Shown piece by piece: positions 27,152-35,042 of a DNA stretch of 64,000 bases. Below the pieces are notes generated by a model. It searched no databases, was not told the origin of the DNA, and saw nothing but the letters and a program-made list of their open reading frames with translations. The DNA lies in contig UQKE01000004.1 of the NCBI GenBank assembly GCA_900541555.1, positions 1-64,000 of the forward strand, in the 5' to 3' direction. The position numbers and the translations under genes are program-made. Position 1 is the stretch's first letter; each line of letters opens with the position of its first letter. This stretch comes from an uncultured Porphyromonadaceae bacterium. GTDB taxonomy: Bacteria > Bacteroidota > Bacteroidia > Bacteroidales > Muribaculaceae.

Positions 27152-27864
27152 CGAAGTTTGAACGATATCTCACCGCGTGGCCGCGCTATCACAGGAGCAA
27201 GGGCTTTGGCATCCATTCGCCTTTTGCCTTTCGCTTTGTGTTGCGTGTGTTGAGGGAGCGTTGCCCGTATTATGCTTATGCTTCGCTCGATGCCAAGCGC
27301 GGCGAAGTGTTGGCAGTGCCGAAAAGGGTTAGGGGGAAAGCGTCGCATGTCGCTTCCCGAAACGAAATGAGGATGTTGTTCAGGATAGCCAATTGTTTCA
27401 ATCCGCAGCGGATGCTTTTGTTGGGCGAGTATTGCGGCTTGTCGGCCTTTGCGCTGCTTTCCGTTTCGTCGAAGTCGGAAATGCGCCTGTGGAAAAGCGA
27501 TTACGACGGAAGTCTTGCTGCTGCGACGCTGTCCGGTTTCGGCAATCGGATAGAAGTCGATTCTTCTGTGGAAAAAGCGTTCGATGCCTATCTTGGCGAT
27601 TGCGGCGGGAGTATGCCTTTTATGGTCGTTTCCCATGTCCCGTCGGACGAGGCAGCGGTGTCGGAAAGATTGCTTGCCTTGGCTTCCGGCGAACGCGATG
27701 CGGTCGTTGTTGTGCGCAATTTGTCGACCGACGACGCTGTCCGGCGGATTTGGAAATCAATGCTCGGCGCTTCGCAATCCGGCATGAGTTTTTCAAACGG
27801 CAAAACAGGCGTTTTTGTCGCTTCTTCCAAATTGCCGTTGCAGCATTTTTCGCTTTGGTTCTGA
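27148..27864 (+). CDS. SAM-dependent methyltransferase-like protein
   Basis: 238 aa, TTG start overlapping the stop of the YfhO gene (TTGA). The N-terminus has the Bacteroidota-typical segment RSKGFGIHSPFAFRFVLRVL, followed by a Rossmann-like stretch MLLLGEYCGLSAFALLSV where the SAM-binding glycine loop is expected, but the GxGxG motif is eroded (GEYCG). This resembles a family annotated as class I methyltransferases near membrane glycosylation genes. Catalytic competence is doubtful. Translational coupling suggests a shared task with the YfhO protein. Confidence 0.6.
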   Translation: MTKFERYLTAWPRYHRSKGFGIHSPFAFRFVLRVLRERCPYYAYASLDAKRGEVLAVPKRVRGKASHVASRNEMRMLFRIANCFNPQRMLLLGEYCGLSAFALLSVSSKSEMRLWKSDYDGSLAAATLSGFGNRIEVDSSVEKAFDAYLGDCGGSMPFMVVSHVPSDEAAVSERLLALASGERDAVVVVRNLSTDDAVRRIWKSMLGASQSGMSFSNGKTGVFVASSKLPLQHFSLWF

Positions 27865-27874
27865 AAGAAAAAGA

Positions 27875-27903
27875 ACGGACATGCCGAGAGAAGGCATGCC
27901 CGT
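27875..27903 (-). terminator. Terminator of the capsid-like operon
   Basis: Hairpin ACGG-CATGCC / GGCATG-CCGT with one A-C mismatch and a 7-nt loop. On the minus strand it is followed by TTCTTTTTCTTTC, so it terminates leftward transcription. Confidence 0.7.
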
Positions 27904-27933
27904 GGAAATCAAGGATGTGTCTTGCATGGAATG

Positions 27934-29319
27934 CTATGCCGTGCAGACGATGCGCATGTGGGCTTTCGGGTAGCGCAACGTCATGCAGGAAGCCTCTGTG
28001 AGCACGATGGCATCGGTGTTGCGCACGCCGGCTTGTTTCAGGTTGAGCGATTCTGTCGTGAAAGGAATGTGGCTGTATTTTTGCAGATATTCGGGATCGA
28101 TGATCATGCCGTTGTCCTCCATTCCGCATTCGTCGAACACCTCCGACAGCAGCACATACAATTTCCCGAATTTCGACCGCATTTCGGAGAAATCGATACC
28201 CCATTTCACGATGTTTTCTCCGGCCATCACGACTTTGGTCGATTCCAATTGGTTTAATTGCTCGATCAGGCCGGAACCGCCAATCAGGATTTTGCGCTTG
28301 TTGCCGGCATTGCCTGTGAAGGCCTTGCGCATCATTGAAATGACGGCATTTTGATTTAGCGCCCCTTTCTCGTATGTGAATTCACTTCCGGCTTGGTCCC
28401 AAATTCCGCCTGTAAGCATGACCGTTTCGCGTTTTTTCGTGTCTTCCACGCGGGCTTTCACTCCAAAAAGGAAGTTTTTCTCCATGCCGAGCCGCATGTC
28501 GTAGATGGCAGCCTCTTCTTGGTCGCTGAAAGTCCAGCCGACTTCCTTATTGGCAATCTTTTGCAACGTGCTTTGCTCGATTTGCATTTTGAAAATCTGG
28601 CAGTAGTTGCGCGATTTTTTCGGCAATGCTTCGAATTGCGGCGTTTGCACGTCGAGTTCGGTGGCGGCGCGTCCCATTCTCACGAGCGTTGTGCCCGAAG
28701 GAATCGTCGGGATGCAATTTTCATATTCGCCGATTGTTTGCCCGTTGACGGTGACTACGTTGAGCATTCCGGTAGAGGCTTCTTTTTCCACGACATACAG
28801 CACCAAGTCTTGCGAACTTTGCGTTTTTCCGTCCGGTTGGTATCCCGCTACGCCTTTCACGAGAATCGTTTCCGAGGCTTCAAACAAGTCGTTGTTGTCG
28901 GTCGAGAGGCGAGCTTTTTGGAAACGGTCGCTTCCTTCGTCGTCCGTGCAGCCGGTGAATGCTCCTACGGTCAGGGCGGTGGTGGGGCGCGTGTCGACGG
29001 AATAATAGTCGACGATCATGCTTCCTGCGTGTTTGGCTCCTGCCCAACGCGAAAGTTGGTCGATGGGCGTGGCCATCGGTCGGATTTTCACGATTCGCCG
29101 GTCTATTTCATTGCGCAACAAATCCGGCGATTCCGTTTTTGCCAATTCCACGGTCAGCGGTTCGCCCGCGATGTGCTTGCCGCCGGCTGTGCCTGCCACG
29201 ACGGCCATCGCCGTTATGCAACCGATGCCGGCATCATCGTTGCAGGTTGCAAACAGGGCTGCCAGACAAGCCAAAGGCAGAATCGCTTTTCTCAATTGTT
29301 TTTTCATGTTGTTTTTCAT
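27934..29319 (-). CDS. Phage major-capsid-like protein (SU10/DUF5309-type), isolated from other phage genes
   Basis: 461 aa. From about residue 60 the sequence reads like a tailed-phage major coat protein of the SU10/DUF5309 kind: PDLLRNEIDRRIVKIRPMATP, GSMIVDYYSVDTRPTTA, a beta-rich centre, WTFSDQEEAAIYDMRLGMEKN, TVMLTGGIWDQAG, an AITGNAGNKRKILIGGSG-like P-domain and a final EASCMTLRYPKAHMRIV. The first 45 residues are unusual, with a basic start and a hydrophobic stretch (AILPLACLAALFA) resembling a signal peptide. No portal, terminase, protease or tail genes are near. It is downstream of a small acidic gene with a host-type promoter. It may be a prophage remnant or a domesticated shell protein. 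Confidence 0.55.
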   Translation of the reverse strand: MKNNMKKQLRKAILPLACLAALFATCNDDAGIGCITAMAVVAGTAGGKHIAGEPLTVELAKTESPDLLRNEIDRRIVKIRPMATPIDQLSRWAGAKHAGSMIVDYYSVDTRPTTALTVGAFTGCTDDEGSDRFQKARLSTDNNDLFEASETILVKGVAGYQPDGKTQSSQDLVLYVVEKEASTGMLNVVTVNGQTIGEYENCIPTIPSGTTLVRMGRAATELDVQTPQFEALPKKSRNYCQIFKMQIEQSTLQKIANKEVGWTFSDQEEAAIYDMRLGMEKNFLFGVKARVEDTKKRETVMLTGGIWDQAGSEFTYEKGALNQNAVISMMRKAFTGNAGNKRKILIGGSGLIEQLNQLESTKVVMAGENIVKWGIDFSEMRSKFGKLYVLLSEVFDECGMEDNGMIIDPEYLQKYSHIPFTTESLNLKQAGVRNTDAIVLTEASCMTLRYPKAHMRIVCTA

Positions 29320-29358
29320 GTCTTTGATTTTTGATAGTTAAGGTTTTGTTGATTTTGA

Positions 29359-29712
29359 TTAGTCCCATACGCTGCGGCGAATGTGCCGCAGGAGCGGAAT
29401 GCTGCTGTCGGCAAAGTCTTCGCTGTCGTCGGCAGGTAGCACTGAATGGATTTCTGCGCGTCTCATTTCGATGGCTTCGTTTTTGCCGCGCAAATAACCG
29501 GCATTTTCTGCGTCTTTCGCGTTTTGCTCGCTTCGTATCCCTCGATAGACGGCATCGAGGAGTGCTTGGCTGTCCGTCGCGCCATCGAGGAGCGCAGTCA
29601 TTTCGGATAACGCGTTTTCGTCATCGGGATGATTTTCCGCAAGATATTTCAGTACGGCATCCTCATGTTTTTTGTCGGGTAGTTTTTCTTCGATTTCGGT
29701 TGATTCTTTCAT
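29359..29712 (-). CDS. Small acidic helical protein upstream of capsid-like gene
   Basis: 117 aa, very acidic, predicted almost entirely helical (DAVLKYLAENHPDDENALSE, LLDAVYRGIRSEQNAKD, YLRGKNEAIEMRRAEI) with a C-terminal LLRHIRRSVWD. I do not recognise a family. Position directly before the capsid-like gene (39-bp gap), size and charge are those of a phage scaffold or a shell cargo protein. The start at 29712 rather than 29739 is set by the -7 box at 29737-29744. Confidence 0.6.
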   Translation of the reverse strand: MKESTEIEEKLPDKKHEDAVLKYLAENHPDDENALSEMTALLDGATDSQALLDAVYRGIRSEQNAKDAENAGYLRGKNEAIEMRRAEIHSVLPADDSEDFADSSIPLLRHIRRSVWD

Positions 29713-29736
29713 GGAACATAAATTTTGGTTTCGGTG

Positions 29737-29744
29737 CAAAATTA
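29737..29744 (-). promoter_or_regulatory. -7 box of the capsid-like operon
   Basis: TAATTTTG on the minus strand, 25 nt before the ATG of the small acidic gene. It is a host vegetative-type promoter. Confidence 0.6.
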
Positions 29745-29906
29745 CGTTCCGGCCGATTTCGTCGATCGGTAAAAAGAGAAAAGAGGCTGCGTCAAAATGG
29801 CAAATTTTGGCTCAGCCCCTTAGGCGGGTTGGAATTGATAGGTGAGGGCGAAAGAGTTTGCTTTCGTAATCGGCTTAGCCCGAATAAATAACGCGGCAGT
29901 TTGCAA

Positions 29907-31034
29907 TTATGACACGCCGCCTTCAAACAGTGTCGCCACTTCTTTCAAATATTCCGTGATGGGAAGATGCTGCGGGCAAATGCGTTCGCATTTCCGGCAT
30001 TGGATACATGCGGAGGCTTTCCCGTGGGTGCCGGCATACGAATCGTAGTAGGCTTGCTGGATGGAAAAGCCTTGGTTGACCGATTGCTTGTCGGCATTGT
30101 ACAACGCGAAATATTCCGGAATGGCGATATGTTGCGGGCAGCCTTCCACGCAATACCGGCACGCCGTGCAGGGTATGGCTATCGAGCGGTTGATGATGCC
30201 CACAGCTTGCTCTATGGCGCGTTGCTCGTCTTGGGAAAGCGGCCGGAAGTCGCGCATGAACGACGTGTTTTCGTCCAATTGTTCTAACGACGACATGCCG
30301 CTCAACACCATCATCACGCCTTCCAGACTTGCTGCATAGCGGATTGCCCACGATGCGGGCGACATGCCTTGGCGTGTATTCTCGAAAAGCATTTGCGCCT
30401 CTTTCGGCACTCGGGCAAGCGCGCCGCCTTTCACCGGCTCCATCACCACGATCGGTTTGCCATGGCGACGGGCCGTTTCGTAGCATTTGCGCGATTGTAT
30501 GCTTTCATTGTCCCAATCCAAATAGTTGATTTGAAGTTGCACGAATTCAACTTCCGGATGGGCCGTCAGTATTTCGTCGAGCAGTTCGGCTGTGTCGTGG
30601 AAAGAGAAGCCGACATGGCGGATTTTCCCTTCTTTTTTTAATTGCGCCACGAAGTCGAAGCTGCCCAAACGGCAAGCAGTCTTGTAGTTTGCCTTGTTCA
30701 AGCTGTGCAAGAGGTAGTAGTCGAAATAATCCACGCCGCATTTTTGCAGTTGCTCGGCGAAAATGCGTTCTTGGTCGCCTTCCTTGGAAAGCATCATCGT
30801 GGGCAGCTTCGATGCCAATGTGAAACTGTTGCGTGCATGGCGTTTCACGAGCGCGTCGCGCACTACGCATTCGCTCAAATGGTTATGGTACATGTAGGCC
30901 GTATCGAAATACGTAAACCCTCTGTCGATAAACATGTCGACCATTTTTTCCACTTGCGGGATGTCGATTGCCGAGAAATTTTCAGGTTCTGTCAGCGGCA
31001 ACCGCATCATGCCGAAACCCAATTTCTTCGTCAT
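29907..31034 (-). CDS. Aldo/keto reductase with C-terminal ferredoxin domain
   Basis: 375-aa cytosolic oxidoreductase of the YccK/COG1453 type. The TIM-barrel half has FDTAYMYHNHLSE with the catalytic Tyr and KLPTMMLSKEGDQERIF with the Lys. After residue 280 two 4Fe-4S motifs follow: CTACRYCVEGCPQHI and CIQCRKCERICPQHLP. Such fusions are common in anaerobes and presumably pass electrons between ferredoxin and an NAD(P)H-linked carbonyl reduction. The gene starts 3 bp after the S-component gene, so the two are cotranscribed. Substrate unknown. Confidence 0.92.
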   Translation of the reverse strand: MTKKLGFGMMRLPLTEPENFSAIDIPQVEKMVDMFIDRGFTYFDTAYMYHNHLSECVVRDALVKRHARNSFTLASKLPTMMLSKEGDQERIFAEQLQKCGVDYFDYYLLHSLNKANYKTACRLGSFDFVAQLKKEGKIRHVGFSFHDTAELLDEILTAHPEVEFVQLQINYLDWDNESIQSRKCYETARRHGKPIVVMEPVKGGALARVPKEAQMLFENTRQGMSPASWAIRYAASLEGVMMVLSGMSSLEQLDENTSFMRDFRPLSQDEQRAIEQAVGIINRSIAIPCTACRYCVEGCPQHIAIPEYFALYNADKQSVNQGFSIQQAYYDSYAGTHGKASACIQCRKCERICPQHLPITEYLKEVATLFEGGVS

Positions 31035-31037
31035 GGC

Positions 31038-31553
31038 TTATTTGCGGATTATGAAGTTGATTGCAATCCAGCCGCCAACTATTTGCAACAGCATTCCCGG
31101 CAGTCCAAGACGGAAATCTTGCATGGCAGCGTCCAAAGAACCGGTCAGCGCCCATTCTCCAAGACCGCCCACCACTTGGTAGAACGCTACGATGGCGATG
31201 AATACGGCGAGCGGAGCGCGGCGCAAATGCGATGCGGCAACGCCGGCGGCAATTGCCAGCAATCCGGATTTTATCAATATGGCGGGAAGCATTGCCGCAG
31301 CCGGCATTCCGAATATGGCGCAATTGGCGAGCGGCGATGCGACAGCTGTCAGCAAGCCGACGCGCCAGCCGTATTTATATGCTCCAATGAGGGTGAAGAA
31401 ATAGATCGGGAGCCAAGTTTGCCCGCCCATGTTTGCCAAGTGGCAAAGTTGGGGGAAGATGATGTTGCAGGCGATGAATGCAACGGCAACTGCATAGGTT
31501 TTCAGTTGCTTATAATCCAATGCGTAAAGTTTTAAAGTTCCTGTTGCTTGCAT
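31038..31553 (-). CDS. ECF-transporter S-component-like membrane protein
   Basis: 171 aa with five to six TM helices and the opening YAVAVAFIACNIIFPQLCHLANMGG and later GWRVGLLTAVASPLANCAIFGMP, which fit substrate-binding S components of energy-coupling-factor importers. The start at 31553 is preferred over 31580, which would fall inside the promoter. No ECF ATPase or T component is adjacent, so it would use a shared module, as group II S components do. The ligand (a vitamin or small metabolite) cannot be read. Cotranscribed with the Fe-S aldo/keto reductase. Confidence 0.75.
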   Translation of the reverse strand: MQATGTLKLYALDYKQLKTYAVAVAFIACNIIFPQLCHLANMGGQTWLPIYFFTLIGAYKYGWRVGLLTAVASPLANCAIFGMPAAAMLPAILIKSGLLAIAAGVAASHLRRAPLAVFIAIVAFYQVVGGLGEWALTGSLDAAMQDFRLGLPGMLLQIVGGWIAINFIIRK

Positions 31554-31577
31554 GATTGTAAGGATTAAATGTTTTCG

Positions 31578-31585
31578 CAAAATTA
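31578..31585 (-). promoter_or_regulatory. -7 box of S-component/aldo-keto reductase operon
   Basis: TAATTTTG on the minus strand, 25 nt upstream of the ATG at 31553. Confidence 0.55.
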
Positions 31586-31723
31586 CGGAAAATCATGCTT
31601 TGTAAATATAGAGGTGACTGCAGATGCAATGTTAAATCTTATAAATTCTTGTTTGTCGTGTTTTTTTCGCATATTCGTGTCACAAAATCGGAATATGTTC
31701 GTCTTGTATGTGAGAGTCAACCA

Positions 31724-32218
31724 ATGAATGCGGATGAATTCAAAGAGGCATTTATGCCGTATCGCCGAAAGCTGTATGCAGTGGCGCTACGCTTGCTCGG
31801 CAATCCCGAAGATGCCGCCGATGCGGTGCAGGATGCCTATGTCCGCTTTTGGAACCATCGGGACGCAATAACGCGGAAAGATTCGCCGGAGGCGTTTTGC
31901 GTGGCGGTCGTGAGAAACATTGCCATTGATTTGTTGCGGAACAGGCATGTCGCAGTGCCAGTCGAAGCCTTGGCCGATTTCGCTGAAGAAATGGACGATA
32001 AAGCTGCCGTAGCGGAAAAGGCGAAGCGGGTGGTGGAATTAATGAGGCAATTGCCGCCGCGCCAAAGCGAAGTGATGAAGATGCGCGATATACAAGGCTT
32101 GACTTTCGCTGAAATTGGCTTGGCGATGGGCGAAAGGGAGGATAATGTGCGCGCTCTGCTTTCCAGAGCGCGGAAAAAAGTGAGAGAGTTGTTTTTTAAA
32201 ACAGAAAGCACGCGATAA
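31724..32218 (+). CDS. ECF-type RNA polymerase sigma factor
   Basis: 164-aa extracytoplasmic-function sigma factor. Region 2: YAVALRLLGNPEDAADAVQDAYVRFW with the -10-binding helix; region 4: LPPRQSEVMKMRDIQGLTFAEI followed by EDNVRALLSRARKKVRE as the helix-turn-helix. The start at MNADEFKEAF is chosen; the in-frame extension to 31595 is hydrophobic and unlike sigma factors. It is immediately followed, with a one-base overlap, by a membrane anti-sigma-like gene and two DUF4252 genes, a common Bacteroidales arrangement. Confidence 0.93.
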   Translation: MNADEFKEAFMPYRRKLYAVALRLLGNPEDAADAVQDAYVRFWNHRDAITRKDSPEAFCVAVVRNIAIDLLRNRHVAVPVEALADFAEEMDDKAAVAEKAKRVVELMRQLPPRQSEVMKMRDIQGLTFAEIGLAMGEREDNVRALLSRARKKVRELFFKTESTR

Positions 32219-32769
32219 TGGAGAAAGAAGAAATTAAATTGTTGCTCGAAAAATACTACGATGCAACGGCCACTGTCGAGGAGGAACAGCGTTTGCGCGA
32301 AGCTTTGCTGTCAGGCGATGCGGGGAGCGAATTTGAAACCGACCGGCAATTGTTCGAGGCATTGGAGGCATCTGCTCCGGCGGAGAAATATCCCGACACG
32401 CTCGATGCGCGGCTCGACACGCTTGTAGGCCGTCTCGACAGGAGGCGCCGCGTCGTTCGCCGCCGTCGTTGGGCGATTTTTTCTGCAGCGGCTTCGTTGC
32501 TTGTCGTTTTCGGCATCGCCCAATTTGCATTTCGCGGCGGCCATGCAGAGCCGGAAGCGGTGGAAACGATGGCTCGCAACGTCAGAATCATTGACAATGC
32601 GAAAGATGCCCGTGCGGTGTTTTATGCTGTCAATGCCGATTATGAAGAAGCCATATCGATGTACGGCGACATTATGGCGGAAGCCGATAGCATTACCGCT
32701 GCATCGCAAGCTGAATTGGAACGGAATTATCAAATTATTAATGAATTAAGCAATATTGGAGGCCTATGA
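32218..32769 (+). CDS. Anti-sigma-factor-like single-pass membrane protein
   Basis: 183 aa. N-terminal acidic helical region (LLLEKYYDATATVEEEQRL, resembling zinc-less anti-sigma domains), a highly basic flank (DRRRRVVRRRRW), one TM helix (AIFSAAASLLVVFGIAQFAF) and a C-terminal periplasmic tail. The topology and its one-base overlap with the sigma gene make it the likely cognate anti-sigma factor. It overlaps the next gene by 4 bp. No HxxxCxxC zinc motif is present, so it is not of the ZAS type. Confidence 0.8.
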   Translation: MEKEEIKLLLEKYYDATATVEEEQRLREALLSGDAGSEFETDRQLFEALEASAPAEKYPDTLDARLDTLVGRLDRRRRVVRRRRWAIFSAAASLLVVFGIAQFAFRGGHAEPEAVETMARNVRIIDNAKDARAVFYAVNADYEEAISMYGDIMAEADSITAASQAELERNYQIINELSNIGGL

Positions 32770-33179
32770 AAATTACAAAGTTTTTAGTCATCCTATTGGT
32801 CATTGCTGCCTATTTTCCCGCACACGCGCAACGCAACGACATCGTTCGCGAAATTGCATCGTTCAAAGGCGCTGAGGTCATATATATGTCGTCGGAATGG
32901 ATTAAATACAACGACGACAAGCGTAATTTCGAATATGGCATCGACGAGCCGAGCGGATTGTATGTGGTCAATATCACGAACAAGTCGCAATTTCCGGAGG
33001 CAAAACGCTTGCTCGACAAAATCTTTAAAAGCAAGGATTGGCATGTGTTGGAAAAAATACGCCGCAACAATGTCTCGGTCGATCGCCTTGTCAAGAAAAA
33101 CAAGCAGGGGAAGGTGACGGAAGGCATTCTTGTGATAGAGCGAAGCTGGCGCATCAGCATAACATACGTGGAAGATTAA
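32766..33179 (+). CDS. DUF4252 exported protein (first of pair)
   Basis: 137 aa. Signal peptide MKITKFLVILLVIAAYFPAHA, then a compact domain with GAEVIYMSSEWIKYN, and the DUF4252-like pattern of a C-terminal strand with GILVIERSWRISITYVED. In Bacteroidota DUF4252 proteins are encoded in tandem behind ECF sigma/anti-sigma pairs; function unknown, suspected envelope-stress output. It overlaps the anti-sigma gene (ATGA). Confidence 0.8.
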   Translation: MKITKFLVILLVIAAYFPAHAQRNDIVREIASFKGAEVIYMSSEWIKYNDDKRNFEYGIDEPSGLYVVNITNKSQFPEAKRLLDKIFKSKDWHVLEKIRRNNVSVDRLVKKNKQGKVTEGILVIERSWRISITYVED

Positions 33180-33189
33180 CTAAATTTAT

Positions 33190-33627
33190 ATGCAAATGAG
33201 GACTTTAAAATTTTTTGTCGTTTTTATTGCCGCGATTTGTTGCAGTCATGCTTTTGCGGCGCAAAACAATCCGCGAATCCAAGAAATGCGTGAAATAGGA
33301 GGTGTTTCCTACACGGAAATGAGCATCGACAAGCTTGCCGAGCTCATAGGCGAAGAAACGCTTGATATGATTGAAGTGGACCGGCCTGCTTTTTGCTGCA
33401 TTTTTAGGTCGGATGGCAACGAGTCATCGAAGTCGCTTAGGAAAGTCATAGAAGAGATTGTTGCCGATCAAGCCTATAAAGTGGTAAGCGACATTGTCGA
33501 TGGCGACGATGGCGATCGTGTGCGCAGGATTGCTTTGCCCAACGACGCGGGTGGCAATGAAGAAATGTTTATCGAAGTGTCGAGCGGCAATTCTCCGGGA
33601 ACCATATTGGTATTTGTTTCCGAGTGA
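33190..33627 (+). CDS. DUF4252 exported protein (second of pair)
   Basis: 145 aa with signal peptide ending around CCSHAFAAQN and the same domain type as the preceding gene: VSYTEMSIDKLAELIG aligns with the first protein's VIYMSSEWIK region, and the end MFIEVSSGNSPGTILVFVSE aligns with its C-terminal strands. The start could be ATG 33190 or 33196. Ten bp after the first paralogue; a bidirectional terminator follows. Confidence 0.78.
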   Translation: MQMRTLKFFVVFIAAICCSHAFAAQNNPRIQEMREIGGVSYTEMSIDKLAELIGEETLDMIEVDRPAFCCIFRSDGNESSKSLRKVIEEIVADQAYKVVSDIVDGDDGDRVRRIALPNDAGGNEEMFIEVSSGNSPGTILVFVSE

Positions 33628-33667
33628 CATTCGGCATTAAGAAAACATGAGAAACACGTTGACAATT

Positions 33668-33701
33668 AATCCCGTGTCGCTGTCCGGGGCGATACGGGAT
33701 T
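33668..33701. terminator. Bidirectional terminator between DUF4252 and TolC genes
   Basis: AATCCCGTGTCGC pairs with GCGATACGGGATT with one wobble around a short loop. Convergent transcripts end on both sides (33627 plus, 33750 minus). Confidence 0.72.
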
Positions 33702-33749
33702 GTTGCGTTTGCCGCATTGCGGCTGTGGGTATTATGAACAACTTTGCTT

Positions 33750-35042
33750 TTATTCCAGCCGTCCGACTACTCGCAAATATTCGGTTTCGTGTATCTTGTA
33801 TTGCGTCTGCGCTTCTATCATGTTGCTTTGCGATTGGCTCCATTGCGATTGGGCATCCAGCAGATCCGTCAGGCTGCACATGCCGCTGTCGTAGCGGTCG
33901 CGCATCATGCGGAGGTTTTCTTTTGCCTGTTCGCATCCCAATTTTGCCGTTTCTATCAAGCGGTAGCTGTCGTCTACGTTTTGCATGGATTGTTGCGCTT
34001 CGATGCTTAGCAGGCGGGTGTTTTTCTGCAAATCCAATTGGGCGTTTTGCAGATCGAGCCGCGCTTTCTTGATTTTTTTGGTCCCTTCTCCCCAATGGAA
34101 AAGCGGAATGTTGACCAACACCGATACCAAAGCGTTTCCATCTTCGATTTTTTGCGTAAACGATTGGCCTCCGACTTCGCTTTTCATTTTGATGTTGCCG
34201 AAATACATGTATCCGGCAGAAAGCCCGATTGTCGGCAATACTTCCGCCCGCGACATTTTCACTTGTTGCTCTGCGGCTTCCACTTGCTTGTGGAGCAATC
34301 GCAATTCGGGGCGCATGGAAATGTCGGTGTCCAACTCGGCGGGCAGCGAAACTTTGATGACGGTGTCGGTCGGTTCGATCGACGTATCCAAATCGCATCC
34401 CAAGACGTTGCACAACGCAAGGCGGCACAAATTCGCTCCATTCTCGGCTTTTTGCAATTGGTAATGTATTTCGCTTTTTTTTGCCGTGATTCTCAGCAAA
34501 TCGTTTTCTGTCGCCATGCCTGCCGAAACGCCCGATTCCGTCTGCCGGAAGAGCGTGTCCATTTGCGCTTTGTAGCTTTCCAGCATTCTCACTTTCCACA
34601 AGACGGCGATATAGGTCCAATAGGCATTGTCGGCATCTGCGATTACCTGCATCCGCGCTTTCCGTTGGTTTTCCAACGCGCAATCTTTCCCGATTTCCGA
34701 TAGCCGGTTTCCGGCACGGATTTGCCCTCCGGCATAGATGGGCTGCGTCAGGCTGATTCCTGCCAGATACATCCCTCGCATTTGGAGCTTTGCCCCCATC
34801 ATGTCCATGTCGGGAAACATGTAGGTGCCTGTCGCCGTGGCGTCCAGTTTGGGCAAGTAGGCGGCAAAAGCGATGTCTTTGTCCAACTCGGCTTGCATGA
34901 CGGCGTTGTCGGCTTTCTGCAAGTCTTCGCTGTGGGCAAGCGCCATTTGCCGGCATTCTGCTTGCGTCAATGTTATTTTTTCCTGTGCGATGGCAATCGG
35001 CAACGACAATGCCGCAACGCACAATACGATGATTTTTTTCAT
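33750..35042 (-). CDS. TolC-family outer-membrane efflux protein
   Basis: 430 aa. Signal peptide MKKIIVLCVAALSLPIAIA, then two outer-membrane-efflux (OEP) repeats of long amphipathic helices, e.g. LTQAECRQMALAHSEDLQKADNA and DLLDAQSQWSQSQSNM near the end, typical of TolC/NodT-type channels. It forms the outer-membrane exit duct of the tripartite pump. Its start overlaps the RND gene by 4 bp; last gene of the MFP-RND-TolC operon. Confidence 0.92.
   Translation of the reverse strand: MKKIIVLCVAALSLPIAIAQEKITLTQAECRQMALAHSEDLQKADNAVMQAELDKDIAFAAYLPKLDATATGTYMFPDMDMMGAKLQMRGMYLAGISLTQPIYAGGQIRAGNRLSEIGKDCALENQRKARMQVIADADNAYWTYIAVLWKVRMLESYKAQMDTLFRQTESGVSAGMATENDLLRITAKKSEIHYQLQKAENGANLCRLALCNVLGCDLDTSIEPTDTVIKVSLPAELDTDISMRPELRLLHKQVEAAEQQVKMSRAEVLPTIGLSAGYMYFGNIKMKSEVGGQSFTQKIEDGNALVSVLVNIPLFHWGEGTKKIKKARLDLQNAQLDLQKNTRLLSIEAQQSMQNVDDSYRLIETAKLGCEQAKENLRMMRDRYDSGMCSLTDLLDAQSQWSQSQSNMIEAQTQYKIHETEYLRVVGRLE

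Noticed and set aside
33637..35022. 461-aa minus-strand frame across the TolC gene
   Set aside because: Arg/His-rich out-of-frame shadow of the TolC-family coding sequence.
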